Assembly (NCBI RefSeq): GCF_000003605.2
Contig: NW_003146359.1
Coordinates: forward strand, 1 to 64,000
Reading direction: 5' to 3'
DNA length: 64,000 bases
DNA from: Saccoglossus kowalevskii
Lineage: Eukaryota; Hemichordata; Enteropneusta; Harrimaniidae
Under the pieces are notes generated by a model. It worked only from the letters and a program-made list of their open reading frames with translations, had not been told where the DNA came from and made no database searches. Positions 63,128-64,000 of the stretch are shown here, one piece after another. Every line of letters starts with the position of its first letter. Positions within the stretch are counted from its first letter, which is position 1. A program made the translations under genes and the position numbers.

Positions 63128-63965
63128 GGTTGGTTCCATCACATACATGTCAAAGATATGAGGCAACGTTCGTGCATCATTTTTACTGTAATGTCAATTA
63201 TTTATAGTAGAAAGAAATTGCAATTTATGTATTTTTTTCAAATTCATGGAAAGTTTTCGATTTTCCCTATTATTTTCAAAGAACAAGGTGTTGATGCGGT
63301 CGGCACATAGTGCGTTTTAGCTGTTGAATTACCGTAAAAAGTTGTTCAAAGTGAACGCAAAGTTGTACAAAGTGATTGCAAAGTTTGTAGATGTATATGC
63401 ATGTTTGACCTAACTTGTTGGCATATAGAAACCCGCAGTTGTAAAGTCAAAAAATGAATAAAAGCCAGATAAAAGCAGCCTATATGAGCAGAGTGTCACA
63501 TGAGCTGATTGACAGTAAAAATGACAGAAAACAGAGTGCACAGTTGGTAAAAGCGTTCGAAACGTTGGCGTGGCTGCTTGTATATTAAACCTACGTCATT
63601 GGCACGACAACCCCGCAGTTAAATTTTCAAAACATTAAGTAAATGTATAGAAAATGTCCTATATAGAAACAGATTATGGCCACTGGGAACCGACAATTCG
63701 AATACAAACAGCTTACAAAGTTGTGAAAACCGATTGCAAAGTTGGTAGATTCGATTGGGAATGTTACATATGATATTATACTGACGGGTTCTACAGTTGA
63801 AAGTTCGAAAACAAGAATACATATTTCGTAAAATGCCGTTAAAATAGAGTAGTTTTACTCGAAGCATGTAAAGGTCATAGGTCTATTCAAGAAGTAACTT
63901 GTGCAAATGCTATCAATTTTAAAACAGTTTCAAACATTAAATAGCCATCAATTCATGTAAATTTT

Positions 63966-64000
63966 AAATTACTTAAACAATAGTGTGGGTAGGTGATCGA
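63966..64000 (+). pseudogene. 5S rRNA-derived segment, copy 67 (cut by window end)
   Basis: Only the first 35 nt, the diverged 5' part, is inside the window. It is assigned by its position in unit 67. Confidence 0.6.

Larger units (their letters stand above)
1..64000 (+). repeat. 5S-derived ~957-bp satellite, head-to-tail array of 66 full units and one partial
   Basis: The whole window is one tandem array with no interruption, inversion or foreign insertion that I can see. I set unit boundaries at the recurring TCACATACATGTC landmark (positions 1, 959, 1914, 2869, 3827, 4784 and so on to 63139). Spacing is nearly always 955-959 bp; outliers are 946 (unit 9), 950 (units 16 and 50), 953 (unit 39), 954 (unit 43) and 960 (unit 27). 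Units differ by scattered substitutions and one-base indels. Each unit has a left arm with a T tract, three ~178-bp subrepeats, an AT-rich linker and a 5S rRNA-like segment. There are no terminal inverted repeats, reverse transcriptase, poly-A tails or target duplications that would mark single transposon copies. The array continues past both window ends. Confidence 0.97.
62182..64000 (+). repeat. Array block 7: unit 66 and partial unit 67, near-identical pair
   Basis: Unit 66 (62182-63138) and the 862-bp partial unit 67 (63139-64000) share private changes TTATGGCC, GTTCTACAG, GGTCTATTC, GCAAATGC and TTCATGTAAATTTTAAATT. This marks a recent tandem duplication. Unit 67 is cut by the window edge 35 nt into its 5S-like segment, before box A. 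Confidence 0.85.

Noticed and set aside
1-64000. CRISPR array
   Set aside because: Units are ~957 bp and similar along their full length. There are no short constant repeats separated by unique spacers, and the RNA relic is eukaryotic.
1-64000. Transposon or LTR-element origin of the units
   Set aside because: No terminal repeats, target duplications, primer-binding site or enzyme-coding region were seen in the monomer.
1-64000. CENP-B-box-like centromere signal
   Set aside because: I searched by eye for the TTCG-N4-A-N2-CGGG pattern on both strands of a typical unit and found no match. A centromere role is not excluded but not supported.

Overview
The window is one uninterrupted head-to-tail satellite array. 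It holds 66 complete monomers of about 957 bp (range 946-960) and a partial 67th, all in the same orientation. It enters and leaves the window inside the array, so no flanking unique DNA and no array edge is visible. I find no convincing protein gene. The repeated small open frames on both strands, the largest about 95-165 codons, are by-products of the repeat. The DNA is AT-rich, and the RNA relic it carries is a eukaryotic 5S rRNA with RNA polymerase III internal control boxes. The source is therefore a eukaryotic nuclear genome, probably an invertebrate animal; I cannot name the species.

The last ~130 bp of every monomer holds a ~119-nt 5S rRNA-derived segment. Its 3' two thirds clearly match 5S: an AGTTAAGC box A, a GGGCATGG intermediate element, a GGTTAGTACTTGCATGGGAG box C core, a CCTGAGTAAACCAGCTG 3' arm and a T5 stop. 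The 5' ~45 nt is strongly diverged. The T5 run lies inside AATTTTTGG, which is also a perfect Sm-protein binding-site consensus. The rest of the monomer is not recognisable coding or RNA sequence. Part of it is made of three diverged copies of a ~178-bp subrepeat (A, B, C), which begin with relics of a 21-bp motif, so the structure is nested: 21 bp, ~178 bp, ~957 bp.

Layout: monomers fall into two main sequence families plus intermediates. Units 1-8 (1-7655) are type I. Units 9-12 (7656-11473) are type II and intermediate. Units 13-29 (11474-27742) are mostly type I. Units 30-31 are intermediate, 32-34 type I, and 35 intermediate. Units 36-67 (33486-64000) are mostly type II, with a very uniform run at 54526-62181. 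Rare private variants recur in units many kilobases apart, which suggests block duplication or gene conversion within the array. Three units (9, 16, 50) carry dense clusters of one-base losses, mostly in doubled letters. These look like long-read consensus errors rather than biology.

The best candidate for something new is the satellite itself: a 5S-derived, internally promoted, Sm-site-bearing ~957-bp monomer. It may be a decayed 5S gene cluster turned satellite, or a tandem array that still makes a short Pol III RNA. The sequence alone cannot separate these.
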